Positions 1 through 9,259 of a DNA stretch of 64,000 bases are shown here, in pieces. Under the pieces are notes generated by a model. It worked only from the letters and a program-made list of their open reading frames with translations, searched no databases and was not told where the DNA came from. Position numbers and translations under genes: made by a program. Within the stretch, counting starts at the first letter, position 1. Every line of letters begins with the position of its first letter. The stretch is from NCBI RefSeq assembly GCF_000337675.1, contig NZ_AOIB01000021.1, positions 99,135-163,134 of the forward strand. The letters are read 5' to 3'. The DNA comes from Natronococcus amylolyticus DSM 10524. Lineage in GTDB: Archaea; Halobacteriota; Halobacteria; Halobacteriales; Natrialbaceae.

Positions 1-1
1 G

Positions 2-343
2 CTCCGGGGGGCCGACGCGGGGGAACGACCCACGACCGACGAGGTGCCTCCCACGCTGCGAGGGGCTCGCGGGCTCGCGTACGCGAACGCAGTTCGAGAG
101 TACCGGCGGGACGTTCGAAACTGGACTCAGGACCGGGAGCTGACCGATGCCGAACGGGGCGCCCTCGAGACACTGGGCGATCACGTCAAGCGAATCCGGA
201 TGCTCGACGGCGACGTCGACTCGGAGACGGCCGAGCGTCTGCTCGAGGCGACTCGCGACCTCGCGAACGGACTCCGGGGGGACGAACTGGCGTTTACGCA
301 GGCCCAGGACCGACTCGAGGAGCTCGAGCCGGGTGCGTACTGA
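2..343 (+). CDS. C-terminal part of a haloarchaeal hypothetical protein (DUF7117-like), cut by the window edge
   Basis: The reading frame is open from base 2 to the TGA at 341-343, so the gene begins before the window; an internal GTG at 44 is an unlikely start because the frame continues upstream. The visible 113 residues are helical and charged, with a YANAVREYRR segment and a KRIRMLD segment. These resemble the C-terminal half of a haloarchaeal family (I recall it as DUF7117, with an N-terminal zinc ribbon) often found beside folD; that assignment is from memory. It converges on folD with only 9 bp between the stop codons. No catalytic motif is visible and the function is unknown. Confidence 0.6.
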   Translation, partial: LRGADAGERPTTDEVPPTLRGARGLAYANAVREYRRDVRNWTQDRELTDAERGALETLGDHVKRIRMLDGDVDSETAERLLEATRDLANGLRGDELAFTQAQDRLEELEPGAY

Positions 344-352
344 CCGGTATCG

Positions 353-1246
353 TCAGGGCAGGTCGACGTCCACGTCCGCCTGCAGACTCACGGCCCTGAC
401 GGTGTTGTACAGCAACATCGCGCGGGTCATCGGGCCGACGCCACCGGGAACGGGCGTTATCGCGCTCGCGTGTTCCCTCGCGCTCTCGAACTCGACGTCG
501 CCGACGAGCTCGTACCCCTTCTCGGTGTCCGCATCTACTCGGTTGACGCCGACGTCGATCACGACTGTACCCTCGCCGATCATCGAGCCGTCGATCAGCT
601 CGGGAGCACCCGCGGCCGCGACGACGATATCGGCTCGACGGGTTTTCTCCGCGAGGTTATCGGTCCGGGAGTGACAGACCGTCACCGTAGCGTTGCCGTC
701 GTCGGCCTTCTGGATCAGCAGGTTCGCCAGCGGTTTGCCGACGATGTCCGATCGGCCGACGATGGTCACGTCGGCGCCCTCGAGGTCGACCCCCGCGTGG
801 GCGAGCAGCTTCTGGACGCCGTGGGGGGTACACGGCCGAAATCGGGCGTCGCCCGCGACGAGTCGACCGACGTTCTCCGGGTGGAAACCGTCGACGTCCT
901 TCGCGGGGTCGACTCGACGGATCACCTCGCGGTAGTCGACGTGGTCGGGAACCGGCGCCTGGACGATGTAGCCGTGGATCTCGGGGTCGTCGTTGAGATC
1001 GGCGATCGCGTCGTACAGCGCCTCGGCTGGAGCGTCGCCGTCGACGTCGACGTGCGTACTCTCGATGCCGACCTCCTCGCAGTCGCGCTGTTTCATGTTC
1101 ACGTAGGTCTGGCTCGCGGGATCGTCGCCCATCAACACCGTCGCCAGTCCCGGCCGTGCGTCCGCGTCGGCCAGTCGTTCGATCGCGTCCGTCAGGTCGT
1201 CGCGGATCTCGCTCGCGACGGCCTTCCCGTCGATGATCTCGGTCAT
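353..1246 (-). CDS. folD: Bifunctional methylenetetrahydrofolate dehydrogenase / methenyltetrahydrofolate cyclohydrolase
   Basis: FolD interconverts 5,10-methylene-, 5,10-methenyl- and 10-formyl-tetrahydrofolate with NAD(P), in the cytoplasm. The 297-residue length is standard. The N-terminal domain carries the YVNMK motif (Y48, K52: the catalytic Tyr and Lys), followed by the substrate-loop region GYIVQAPVPDH. The Rossmann half has VGRSDIVGKPLANLL, and the C-terminus has the family signature PVPGGVGPMTRAML. I chose the ATG at 1246 (MTEIIDGKAV); the open frame runs further upstream but loses similarity. glyA lies 3.3 kb away on the same strand, so two consecutive folate one-carbon steps are close together. 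Confident call. Confidence 0.96.
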   Translation of the reverse strand: MTEIIDGKAVASEIRDDLTDAIERLADADARPGLATVLMGDDPASQTYVNMKQRDCEEVGIESTHVDVDGDAPAEALYDAIADLNDDPEIHGYIVQAPVPDHVDYREVIRRVDPAKDVDGFHPENVGRLVAGDARFRPCTPHGVQKLLAHAGVDLEGADVTIVGRSDIVGKPLANLLIQKADDGNATVTVCHSRTDNLAEKTRRADIVVAAAGAPELIDGSMIGEGTVVIDVGVNRVDADTEKGYELVGDVEFESAREHASAITPVPGGVGPMTRAMLLYNTVRAVSLQADVDVDLP

Positions 1247-1344
1247 ACTCGAGAGGGCGGCCGCGAGGCTAATCAACGCTCGGATCCATGGCATCGTTCC
1301 GTCACGGAGAAGCTCGATACCTACGATCGTGGACAGCTCGAGGA

Positions 1345-2613
1345 TCAGCGACTCTCGGCTCGAGCCGTCTCGCCCATCGTCGCCATCCGAACGTCGTGCT
1401 CGTAGGCGTCCCGGATCCCGTTGGTGACGTACGCGAACGCGAGTCCGTCCTCGGGATCCGCCCAGGAGATGCTGCTGCCGAGTCCGGCGTGGCCGTAGGT
1501 GGCTGCGGGATCGGGGACGCCGTGACGGTCCGGGACGGTGCCGCCGAGCTGGAACCCCAGCCCGTACCGCTGTGCGGTGCCGACGCCGCCCTCGGGTCCG
1601 ACCTCGGCCTGGGGCGCGGCCGCCTCGTCGACCGTTTCCGTCTCGAGCAGCCGGGTTCCCTCGAGTTCGCCCCCGTTGACGTAGCAGGCGTAGAAGCGGG
1701 CCAGGTCGCCCGCAGTTCCGACCCCGGTTGCGCCGGGAACGACGCTTCGCTGGACGTCCTCCCGGTTGAACTCCGCGGCGGCTTCCTCGGTGGTGTAGCC
1801 GACGATCGGCTCCGGTTCGCCGACGCGGTCGAACGGCTCGAATCCGACGAGCGTCGCGACGTCGTCGGGCTCGTCCTCGGGGAGTCCGATGTGGGTTCGG
1901 TCCATCCCCAGCGGCTCGAACACCTCCTCGCGCGCGAACCGGTCGATTCGCCGACCGTCGATTCGCCGGACGAGCCCGGCGATGATCCACCCGAAGCTGA
2001 AGACGTGGTACTGGGCCGTCTCGCCGGGCTCGAAGGCGAGGTCGGCCTCCTCGACCGCACAGTCGATCTCACGCGGATCATCCCACAGCTCCGGCGTCTC
2101 GTCGACGTCGACCGCCGGGATTCCGGCCTGGTGGCTCAGGACGTGTCGGATCGTCGTCTCGGCTTTCGGCGACCCCGACTCGGCGTACTCGGGCCAGTAA
2201 TCGACCACGCGGTCGTCGAAGCCGATCTCCCCGTGGTCGGCAAGCACGTGGAGACACGCCGCGGCGTACGGTTTCGTACACGAGAACAGCAGAAACCGGG
2301 AGTCGTCGGTTACCTCGTCGCCATCAGGCCCGTCGACGCCGTCCGCGAGATCGGCGACGAGCTCGCCATCCTCCCACACCGAGAGCTGCGCACCGTGGTG
2401 CAGTCCCAGCTCGAGGTGGTACTCGAAGGTCCGACCGATCCGTTCGACACCGTCGGGAACGATCGCCGGTTCGTCGCTTCCCGCTCCGGGCTCGTCACCG
2501 CGAGCCAGCGACCCTCGTGTCGCTCCGCCCTTTCCGGTGAGGCCGGCGATTCCTGCGGTTCCCACGGCCGAGAGCACTGTTCGACGACCGACAGCCGTTC
2601 GATCGAATGGCAT
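1345..2613 (-). CDS. Tat-exported serine beta-lactamase / class C-like hydrolase
   Basis: A serine hydrolase of the beta-lactamase (class C / D-aminopeptidase / esterase) superfamily, 422 aa. The N-terminus holds a twin-arginine signal (GRRTVLSAVGTAG) with no lipobox cysteine, so a soluble or loosely bound extracellular enzyme is expected. The nucleophile motif SxxK is SCTK at S111-K114. The second motif is a Tyr in YHVFSFGW, and the third is HAG in the C-terminal part (GHAGLGSS). Haloarchaea lack murein, so the substrate is more likely an ester or amide than a beta-lactam; that is inference. The upstream TATA-like tctataagtta at 2635-2645 sits about 28 bp from the ATG, suggesting a leaderless mRNA. 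Confidence 0.85.
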   Translation of the reverse strand: MPFDRTAVGRRTVLSAVGTAGIAGLTGKGGATRGSLARGDEPGAGSDEPAIVPDGVERIGRTFEYHLELGLHHGAQLSVWEDGELVADLADGVDGPDGDEVTDDSRFLLFSCTKPYAAACLHVLADHGEIGFDDRVVDYWPEYAESGSPKAETTIRHVLSHQAGIPAVDVDETPELWDDPREIDCAVEEADLAFEPGETAQYHVFSFGWIIAGLVRRIDGRRIDRFAREEVFEPLGMDRTHIGLPEDEPDDVATLVGFEPFDRVGEPEPIVGYTTEEAAAEFNREDVQRSVVPGATGVGTAGDLARFYACYVNGGELEGTRLLETETVDEAAAPQAEVGPEGGVGTAQRYGLGFQLGGTVPDRHGVPDPAATYGHAGLGSSISWADPEDGLAFAYVTNGIRDAYEHDVRMATMGETARAESR

Positions 2614-3023
2614 GTGTTCCCGACCGTCACGCTCGTCTATAAGTTATCTGCATGCAACGACTCGTCGCGTCGCTCGAGGCCCACTTGGGTGGCGGCTACG
2701 AGACCAATTAATACTCGTATTCGTTCTATGACCACCACCTTTGAATCTAATAAGCCCATTTGTAGGCAGTTTCTCGTGAAATCGACCGATTTCGCGACCG
2801 GTAACCGGACAGTCGAAGGGTAGTCACCGATCCGTCATCGACCAATATCTCCCATCGAAGTTGACGGGGGACTCTCATAGCAGAGCCAACCAGTATTCGT
2901 TACCAGCACGTGCTCTGTACAGTATCAGGCTAACTCGGTTTCACCCTTCCGATCCCCACTAGTGATCGGCGTATAAACAACAATGTTAATGTTTGACTGC
3001 CTGGTATTGTCTTGCATACTTCG
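2614..3023. promoter_or_regulatory. Divergent intergenic region between the hydrolase and the APC permease
   Basis: 410 bp without a convincing ORF, clearly more AT-rich than the flanks. It contains a TATA-like element for the minus-strand hydrolase at about 2635-2645 and AT-rich candidates for the permease at 2969-2977 (cgtataaac) and 2984-2991. The middle (about 2710-2900) holds AT-rich patches but no tRNA, hairpin or repeat that I can recognise. Confidence 0.5.
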
Positions 3024-4475
3024 ATGTCTGGGGACGAGTTCAAGCTGATCAACGAGCGGGTCGGCCCGATCGCCGCAGTAGCGTTGCTCATCGGGACGGC
3101 GGTGGGAATGAGCATCTTCATCGTACCGACACAGATGGCGGCCGTCGCGGGGCCGAGCATCGTCGTCGCAATCCTGCTATCGGTGATTCCGATGGTACTG
3201 GGGATCCTCCTGTTGTTGCAACTCGGCGGGGCGATCCCGGTCGCCGGCGGTACGTACGTTTACGCTTCGCGGCTGGTCGGTCCGTACTGGGGATTCCTGG
3301 GAGTCGCGGTTCCGGTGATGGCGGTCTGGGCGTATCTGCTGTTCGCCGCGCTCGGATTCGCCGAGTACGTCCCCGTGTTCGTCGAGCTCCCGACGGTGGT
3401 CTCGGTCTACTTGCTGTTGGGTGTCTTCCTGACGTTCAACTACGTCGGCGTGCGACTGGCCGCGAACGTCCAGATCCTTCTGGTCTGTTTCCTGATGGCG
3501 GCGATGCTGACGTTCATCGCCGGCGGACTCACCTCCTTCGAGGCGTCGAACGTCACGCCGCTGTTCCCGGCGGGCGAGGGCGAACCGTTCGCCGACGGCT
3601 ACGCGCCCTTCTTCCTGGCCGCCGTGACGCTGTACATCCCCTTCCAGGGCTTCGCCATGATCATCGAGATCGGCGAGGAACTCGAGAATCCGGCGAAGAA
3701 CATCCCGCGTGTGCTAGCTGCCGGGATGGCGCTCGTCGCCGTCCTGACGATCGGAACCGTCGTGGCGCTCGTCGGTGCGGTTCCGTGGGAGTCGATCGTC
3801 GGTGAGGATGGACAGGCCGTCGAGGGCGGTCTCGCGGCCGTTGCAGATGGCGTCATGCCTGACTGGGCGATCGCGTTTGTCGCGCTCGGCGCGCTCGTCG
3901 CCGCGGCGACGACGACCAATACGCTGTACACCTCCTACTCGCGAACGATCATGCGTGCGGCCCGTGACGACGTCGTCCCCGGCTTCTTCGCGGGAATCCA
4001 CGATCGGTACAATACCCCACATCGCGCGCTCCTGTTGCTCAGTCTCCCGCCGCTGCTCGCTACGCCGCTAATGGGGCCCCTAGACGGGATCCTCACAGTC
4101 GACGTCCTCGACTGGCTCGTCACCGTGACGGTCACCGGCATCTTCATCAGCTTCATGATCAGCGCCGTCGCGCTGTGGAACCTGCCGAAGACGTTCCCCC
4201 AGCGCTACCAGTACTCGTTCTACAAGCTCCCGCTGTGGCTGCTGAAGGTCGTCGCCGTCGGCAACGTCGCCGTCTCGGGTGCGTTCATGATCTTCGTCGC
4301 CCTCGGTGCTCCGTCGGCGCTCGTACTACAGGCCGTCTGGATCGGACTGGTATCGCTGTTGTACGTCTATCGTGTGCGAACCTACGGCGAGGAAGGCGAA
4401 GACCTCCGCGAGAGGATGACCCTGCTCCACAAACACGAGGCCATCGACGAAAACAGCGGTGGCAACGACGACTAG
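3024..4475 (+). CDS. APC-superfamily amino acid permease
   Basis: A 483-residue integral membrane transporter of the amino acid-polyamine-organocation superfamily. TM1 carries the substrate-binding GTAVGMSIF break, and about 12 hydrophobic segments follow. The loop IIEIGEELENPAKNIPR after TM6 is a hallmark of APC permeases. Symport or exchange of an amino acid or amine is likely, but the substrate cannot be read from sequence. Start: ATG at 3024 (MSGDEFKL); a TTG at 3012 would add four residues and is less likely. The C-terminus is short and acidic, as usual for a haloarchaeal cytoplasmic tail. It stands alone between a divergent hydrolase and convergent glyA. Confidence 0.9.
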   Translation: MSGDEFKLINERVGPIAAVALLIGTAVGMSIFIVPTQMAAVAGPSIVVAILLSVIPMVLGILLLLQLGGAIPVAGGTYVYASRLVGPYWGFLGVAVPVMAVWAYLLFAALGFAEYVPVFVELPTVVSVYLLLGVFLTFNYVGVRLAANVQILLVCFLMAAMLTFIAGGLTSFEASNVTPLFPAGEGEPFADGYAPFFLAAVTLYIPFQGFAMIIEIGEELENPAKNIPRVLAAGMALVAVLTIGTVVALVGAVPWESIVGEDGQAVEGGLAAVADGVMPDWAIAFVALGALVAAATTTNTLYTSYSRTIMRAARDDVVPGFFAGIHDRYNTPHRALLLLSLPPLLATPLMGPLDGILTVDVLDWLVTVTVTGIFISFMISAVALWNLPKTFPQRYQYSFYKLPLWLLKVVAVGNVAVSGAFMIFVALGAPSALVLQAVWIGLVSLLYVYRVRTYGEEGEDLRERMTLLHKHEAIDENSGGNDD

Positions 4476-4582
4476 GACGCCACCGCGCGCCACAGGAGAC
4501 CGTGCCGGGTGCACATTTGGACACGAGTCACCGGTGGAAACAAACGCGAAAAGCCGAACACAACCGGTCCGAATCGGCCCGA

Positions 4583-5830
4583 CTACTCATACAGCGGGTT
4601 CTCCGTACACAGCGTCTCGACGTCCTCACGGACCTCGGCGATGACGTCCTCGTCATCGGGGGCGTCGACGACGCGAGCGATCAGGTCGGCGACCTCGCGG
4701 CAGTCGTCCTCGTCGAACCCTCGGGTCGTCAGTCCGGCCGTGCCGGCGCGGATCCCCGAGGGGTCGAACGGCGAGCGGGTCTCGCCGGGAACCGTATTCC
4801 CGTTGAGGACGATGCCGGCGTCCTCGAGGGCCTCCTCGGCGTCGCCGCCGGAGGTGTCGGGATGGCTCTCACGGAGGTCGACCAGCACGAGGTGGTTGTC
4901 GGTTCCGCCCGAGACCAGCGAGAAGCCGTGCTCCGAGAGTCCCTCGCCGAGGGCCTTCGCGTTGGCGACGGTCTGAGAGGCGTACTCTTCGAACTCCGAC
5001 TCGAGGGCCTCCTTGAAGCCGACAGCCTTGCCGGCGACGTTGTGCATCAGTGGGCCGCCCTGGCCGCCGGGGAAGACGGCGGCGTCGATGTCGTCGGCGT
5101 ACTCCTCGTCGCACATCACGATACCACCCCGACCCGAGCGAATCGTCTTGTGCGTACTGCCGGTGACGAAGTCGGCGACGCCGACCGGCGACTCGTGGAC
5201 CCCAGCGGCGACGAGTCCGGTGATGTGGGCGATGTCCGCGAGGTGGTAGGCGCCGACGTCGTCGGCGGCCTCTTGGATGCGCTCCCACTCGACCTCCCGG
5301 GGGTACGCCGAGTACCCCGAGACGATGACGTCGGGTTCGAACTCGGCGGCGTGCTCGGCAAGCCCCTCGTAGTCGAGGTAGCCGGTTTCGGGGTCGACCT
5401 CGTACTGCTCGACGTCGTAGAGCTGACCGACGAAGTTCGCGGGGTGGCCGTGGCTCAGGTGGCCGCCGTGGTTCAGATCGAGCGAGAGGATCTTATCACC
5501 GGGCTCGAGCATCGCAAAGTAGACGGCCTGGTTGGCCTGGGTGCCCGAATGGGGCTGGACGTTGACGTGCTCGGCGCCGAACAGCTCCGTGGCGCGGTCG
5601 ATCGCCAGCTCCTCGACCTCGTCGGCGTACTCGCAGCCGCCGTAGTAGCGCTCGCCGGGGTAGCCCTCGGCGTACTTGTTCGTCAGGGCGCTTCCCTGGG
5701 CGTCGATGACGGCGCGACTGACGTGGTTTTCGCTGGCGATCATCTGGAGCGACTCCCGCTGTCGATCGACCTCTCCCTCGAGTGCGTCGGCGACGGCGGG
5801 GTCGACGTCCCGGACGTGCTCGTGATCCAT
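4583..5830 (-). CDS. glyA: Serine hydroxymethyltransferase
   Basis: PLP-dependent enzyme interconverting serine and glycine with tetrahydrofolate and 5,10-methylene-THF. The 415-aa protein has the N-terminal signature SLQMIASENHVSRAV, the glycine-rich YPGERYYGGCE loop, the DIAHITGL segment (D199, H202) that supports the PLP ring, and the Schiff-base lysine K228 in TGSTHKTIRSGRGG. Start: ATG at 5830 (MDHEHVRD); an upstream in-frame ATG at 5857 would add nine basic residues with no similarity. With folD 3.3 kb downstream it forms a one-carbon group. Confident. Confidence 0.97.
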   Translation of the reverse strand: MDHEHVRDVDPAVADALEGEVDRQRESLQMIASENHVSRAVIDAQGSALTNKYAEGYPGERYYGGCEYADEVEELAIDRATELFGAEHVNVQPHSGTQANQAVYFAMLEPGDKILSLDLNHGGHLSHGHPANFVGQLYDVEQYEVDPETGYLDYEGLAEHAAEFEPDVIVSGYSAYPREVEWERIQEAADDVGAYHLADIAHITGLVAAGVHESPVGVADFVTGSTHKTIRSGRGGIVMCDEEYADDIDAAVFPGGQGGPLMHNVAGKAVGFKEALESEFEEYASQTVANAKALGEGLSEHGFSLVSGGTDNHLVLVDLRESHPDTSGGDAEEALEDAGIVLNGNTVPGETRSPFDPSGIRAGTAGLTTRGFDEDDCREVADLIARVVDAPDDEDVIAEVREDVETLCTENPLYE

Positions 5831-5970
5831 ATCTGGTGTGCGGTTCGGTGGGCGCATAAGTGTACCCGTCTACGGCAAGTCGAGCCAGTAGCTCTCGTCC
5901 GGCGAAACGTTCCGGATCGGAGGACACGTCCGATACACCTAACTAATCGGGCGGGTATTGAGCATACCGA

Positions 5971-8058
5971 ATGATCGAGTGGGCGACGGCCGGGGAAACG
6001 CTCCACGTGATGGACACGGATAACGCCGAACTCACCGTCGTCGGGAGCGACCTCTCCGTCGTTGGCTCCGGCCAGGAGATACCGCGCCCGGTCGACGAGA
6101 CGATCACCGTCACGACCGAAGAGCTTCGGTTCCCGAACGCCGTCGTCTACGCGTTCGCGCTCGGCTCGAGCGCGCGGTACGAGCTCGATCCGGGCGGCAA
6201 ACCCCTCTCCCTGCCGCCTGACGAGTACGTGATCGACGTGGACACGGAGATCAAGAGCTACCTCCGCTTTTCCGGGCGCGCGACGATCCGGAAGACCGAC
6301 GACTTCGAGTCGATCGTGGTCTCCTTTCCGGAGCCGATTCGTGTCATCGTCGGCCTTCGAAGTCGCCACGAGCGTCCCGCCGGAACGATTACCGTCCCCG
6401 ACTCCCCGTCCGAAATCGCGACGGCTATCTCCCATCTCGCCTCCTCGTACAAGACAACCAGCCCCGACCGCACGTATCCGACGCTGCGCGGTCATCCACC
6501 GCTGATCGAGTTCGGCGACGAACTGGAGATCCCCGAGGGGATCCGATCCGAGCACCGAGAGAGCGGCATCGAGTTCGTCGTCCCGCCCAACTACGAGGCG
6601 CTGTACGCTACCGCGTCGCTCGCGTACTACCTCCAGGCGACGGTGCGAACGACAAACAGCGACGACATCGTCGGAACGCGCCCGCGGCTTCGCGTTCCCG
6701 ACCAGGGCGTCGAACGAGAGCTGGCACCCATGCCGGGTCTCGAACGAGACGTCGAACGGCTCCTCCGGAAGACGTTCTTTCTGGACTGTCTGGCCCGCAA
6801 CGTCGGCCCGTACGGGACCCAACTCGCCGAGTCCAGTCTGCTCGACGTCCTCGAACTCGACGCCGAGCGGCTCTACGAGGCGCCACCCTCGACGCGGCTC
6901 GCGACCTACCTCGACGTTCCCTACGAGGCGGTCGAGCACCGCCTTCCGGAGTGGCACCTCGCGACGTACGTCGCTCCCGAGTACGAAACCGTCGAGACGC
7001 TGCCGTTCCTGCTCGACCGAATGAGCCTGCTGTACACGCCCCGAACCTCCGAACTCGAGGGCCAGGAGCTGATCGAACGCTCGCTGACCGACTTCTATCG
7101 CGGCGGAAACGGCTCGCCGGGGGGAGCCCACTCCGGACAGGTCGCGTCGGTCGACATCGTCAAACCCGATCTCCGGGACGCACGGGTTCACGGCTGGCTC
7201 GCCGACGGCGTCCCGATCGACGTTTTCAAATCGACGGCGGCTGCCTACCACAACCGACTGGAGTACCTCGAGCGCTCGAGCGAGTCGACCTCGATCTGTG
7301 TCGTCCTGAACGATCCCGAGATGGCCGGGGAACACGACGACGTCGCCGAGATATACCGGCGACGTTCGAACGAGGTCCGGATCGACATCACCGTCGAGGA
7401 GGGGCTGACGAGGGCCGAACTCGCGACAGTGTTCGAGAGCGAGTACGACTTCGTCCACTACATCGGTCACTGCGAAACCGACGGCCTCCGCTGTACCGAC
7501 GGGACGCTCTCGGCATCGAGCCTCGAGCAGTGTTCCGCACAGACGTTCTTCCTCAACGCCTGTGGCTCCTACTACGAGGGCATGGAGCTGATCGAGAAGG
7601 GGAGCGTCGCGGGCGCGGTCACGTTCCGGAAGGTGTTGAACGACCACGCCATCAAGGTCGGATCGACGTTCGCCAAGCTACTCGTTCGCGGGTTCAGTAT
7701 CGAGCGCGCGCTTCGACTCGCCCGCCGCCGGATCATGATGGGCAAGGACTACGCCGTCGTCGGCGACGGAACCCACTCGCTCACCCAGAGCGACAGCCGG
7801 CTCCCGACGACGATTACCCTCGAGGAACTCGAGAGCGACCGGTATCTGGCGACGTTCGACTGCTACTCGACGCGTGCGACGGGATCGTACTACGTGCCAC
7901 ACACGACCGGCAGCGAGTACGCCTACCTCTGTGGCAACGAATCCAGTTTCACGTTGGATCGATCGGAACTTTTGTCACTGCTCAAGGATACGGAGTCGTC
8001 GGTCATCTACGACGGCGATATCTACTGGTCCGGAGAACTGTGGTCGCGGTTAGTCTGA
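5971..8058 (+). CDS. CHAT-domain (caspase-like) putative cysteine peptidase
   Basis: A 695-aa soluble acidic protein. The C-terminal half has the CHAT/caspase-fold signature: a core strand ending in His (FVHYIGHCETDG, H500) and a second strand ending in Cys (TFFLNACGSYYEG, C531). These form the His-Cys dyad of CHAT peptidases, followed by the typical segment on how the list is expanded (GSVAGAVTFRKVLNDHA). The N-terminal ~380 residues are beta-rich at first (to about 125) then helical, and match no family I know. There are no TM segments or signal peptide. CHAT peptidases usually act in signalling or defence with a dedicated substrate; no partner gene is adjacent here (glyA upstream is antiparallel, tbsP lies 380 bp downstream). 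Peptidase activity is inferred from the dyad only. Confidence 0.8.
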   Translation: MIEWATAGETLHVMDTDNAELTVVGSDLSVVGSGQEIPRPVDETITVTTEELRFPNAVVYAFALGSSARYELDPGGKPLSLPPDEYVIDVDTEIKSYLRFSGRATIRKTDDFESIVVSFPEPIRVIVGLRSRHERPAGTITVPDSPSEIATAISHLASSYKTTSPDRTYPTLRGHPPLIEFGDELEIPEGIRSEHRESGIEFVVPPNYEALYATASLAYYLQATVRTTNSDDIVGTRPRLRVPDQGVERELAPMPGLERDVERLLRKTFFLDCLARNVGPYGTQLAESSLLDVLELDAERLYEAPPSTRLATYLDVPYEAVEHRLPEWHLATYVAPEYETVETLPFLLDRMSLLYTPRTSELEGQELIERSLTDFYRGGNGSPGGAHSGQVASVDIVKPDLRDARVHGWLADGVPIDVFKSTAAAYHNRLEYLERSSESTSICVVLNDPEMAGEHDDVAEIYRRRSNEVRIDITVEEGLTRAELATVFESEYDFVHYIGHCETDGLRCTDGTLSASSLEQCSAQTFFLNACGSYYEGMELIEKGSVAGAVTFRKVLNDHAIKVGSTFAKLLVRGFSIERALRLARRRIMMGKDYAVVGDGTHSLTQSDSRLPTTITLEELESDRYLATFDCYSTRATGSYYVPHTTGSEYAYLCGNESSFTLDRSELLSLLKDTESSVIYDGDIYWSGELWSRLV

Positions 8059-8439
8059 ACCGCTACGGGCCGCTGTACGTGCTGACGCCGCTCGCTCGGA
8101 GGAGCGAGCGGTCGTCGCCGCTAGTTCGTACTCGTCGTTCGACACCCATCCGCACCGCCTCGATCAGGTTACCAAATGCACCCATGCAACCCTACAATAA
8201 CAGAAGGTGAACATAAGTTTTGTCGTAATTTCAAATATAAATATAGATGCAGCGAGCTACAATACTAATTTACTGTCACTAAATGTGGGCAGAAATAGGT
8301 GGTCGGACGAGCCCCGGACGGCCTGATTCGACGGTGGTCTCGCGATCCCCCTGTCTCGCCACAGCGGAAACCGTCGGTTCTGCCGGGAAAAACGGCCACC
8401 AAAATTAAGTAACTGTACCTCGTTTACTTCTGTATTGGC
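8059..8439. other. Gene-free spacer with an AT-rich island
   Basis: 381 bp between the CHAT gene and tbsP. The first 60 bp hold a perfect hairpin (listed separately). About 8170-8290 is strikingly AT-rich against a GC-rich background and has no credible ORF in any frame (the longest is a Cys/Lys-rich 32-codon frame from 8174). The tbsP promoter lies at the far end: aaaattaagtaa at about 8400-8411, roughly 30 bp before the ATG. Confidence 0.5.
8088..8111 (+). terminator. Perfect 10-bp hairpin after the CHAT gene
   Basis: CCGCTCGCTC (8088-8097) and GAGCGAGCGG (8102-8111) are exact reverse complements around a 4-nt loop, 30 bp after the stop codon. No T-tract follows, so this may be an mRNA 3'-end stabiliser or processing structure rather than a classical archaeal terminator. 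Confidence 0.45.
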
Positions 8440-9258
8440 ATGACCTCGAATTTACTCAATCACCAGATTGACGATATCCTCGAATCGGTACTCGAAGACG
8501 CGAGCGGCGACGTGTACATGGTAAACCCCTCCCGGGATGCCATCGAACAGTTCGTCTCCGTGGCAACCGCCTTCGAGGGCGACCTCCCGTCGGTGCACAT
8601 GCTCGCCGACGAACGGACACTCAAAGACGTCATGGACGACTTCATCGTCGCCTCGAACGCAGCCGACCTCGTCAGCCAGGGCGCGCTCTCGCTGCGCTCG
8701 CTCGAGGAGGCTCCCGAGAACTCCCTGCTCGTCACCGAGGACAGCGTCGTCGCCATCGTTCACGCCAACGACCGCGTCGGCGGACTCGTCACCGACGACG
8801 AGAGCTTCGTCGAGGACACCCACGACGCCTACGCGACCCGCTGGGAGGACGCCTCGCAGTTCAACCTCCGGACGCCGCCGATCTCGGACGTCCAGAACAC
8901 GCTCTCCGAGGAGATCAGCCCCGACGCACAGGAGGACTTCAGCGCGATCCTCGACTCGCTCGAGACCGCCCGCGGTGACGGCGACGGACTCGACGAGGTC
9001 ACGATCTCGCTGCTCGTCGCCGCGAAAAACGAGGCCCTGCTGTACGACATCAGCAAGTGGGGCGAGGACGTCGGCATCGCCAGCAAGGCGACGTTCAGCC
9101 GAACGAAGACCAAGCTCGAGGACATGGGCCTGATCGACACCGAGAAGGTTCCCATCGACGTCGGCCGTCCGCGCCTGCGCCTGAAGATCGGCGACGAGCG
9201 ACTCACCGAGGCCGACAACGGTCAGCTCGCAACTGTGGCGCAGTCGATTCTCAACTAA
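8440..9258 (+). CDS. tbsP: Transcriptional regulator TbsP (DUF5821 family)
   Basis: A 272-aa haloarchaeal regulator. The N-terminus (MTSNLLNHQIDDILESVLED) and a middle segment (HMLADERTLKDVMDDFIVASNAADL) match the conserved family I know as TbsP, which in Haloferax works with TrmB on gluconeogenic genes such as gapII. The C-terminal ~90 residues form a winged-helix DNA-binding domain (ISKWGEDVGIASKATFSRTKTKLEDMGLIDTEKV), and the N-terminal ~180 residues look like a sensor domain. A TATA-like attaagtaa lies about 30 bp upstream, so the transcript is nearly leaderless. A nested hairpin element begins 2 bp after the stop. Family identity is fairly sure; a metabolic-switch role is carried over from the homologue. 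Confidence 0.8.
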   Translation: MTSNLLNHQIDDILESVLEDASGDVYMVNPSRDAIEQFVSVATAFEGDLPSVHMLADERTLKDVMDDFIVASNAADLVSQGALSLRSLEEAPENSLLVTEDSVVAIVHANDRVGGLVTDDESFVEDTHDAYATRWEDASQFNLRTPPISDVQNTLSEEISPDAQEDFSAILDSLETARGDGDGLDEVTISLLVAAKNEALLYDISKWGEDVGIASKATFSRTKTKLEDMGLIDTEKVPIDVGRPRLRLKIGDERLTEADNGQLATVAQSILN

Positions 9259-9259
9259 C

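Noticed and set aside
4175..5974. 599-codon plus-strand frame opposite glyA
   Set aside because: Shadow of glyA, whose PLP lysine and signatures are intact on the minus strand.
5740..7647. 635-codon minus-strand frame opposite the CHAT gene
   Set aside because: Low-complexity Arg/Val/Asp composition, starts inside glyA; the plus strand gives a protein with the CHAT dyad.
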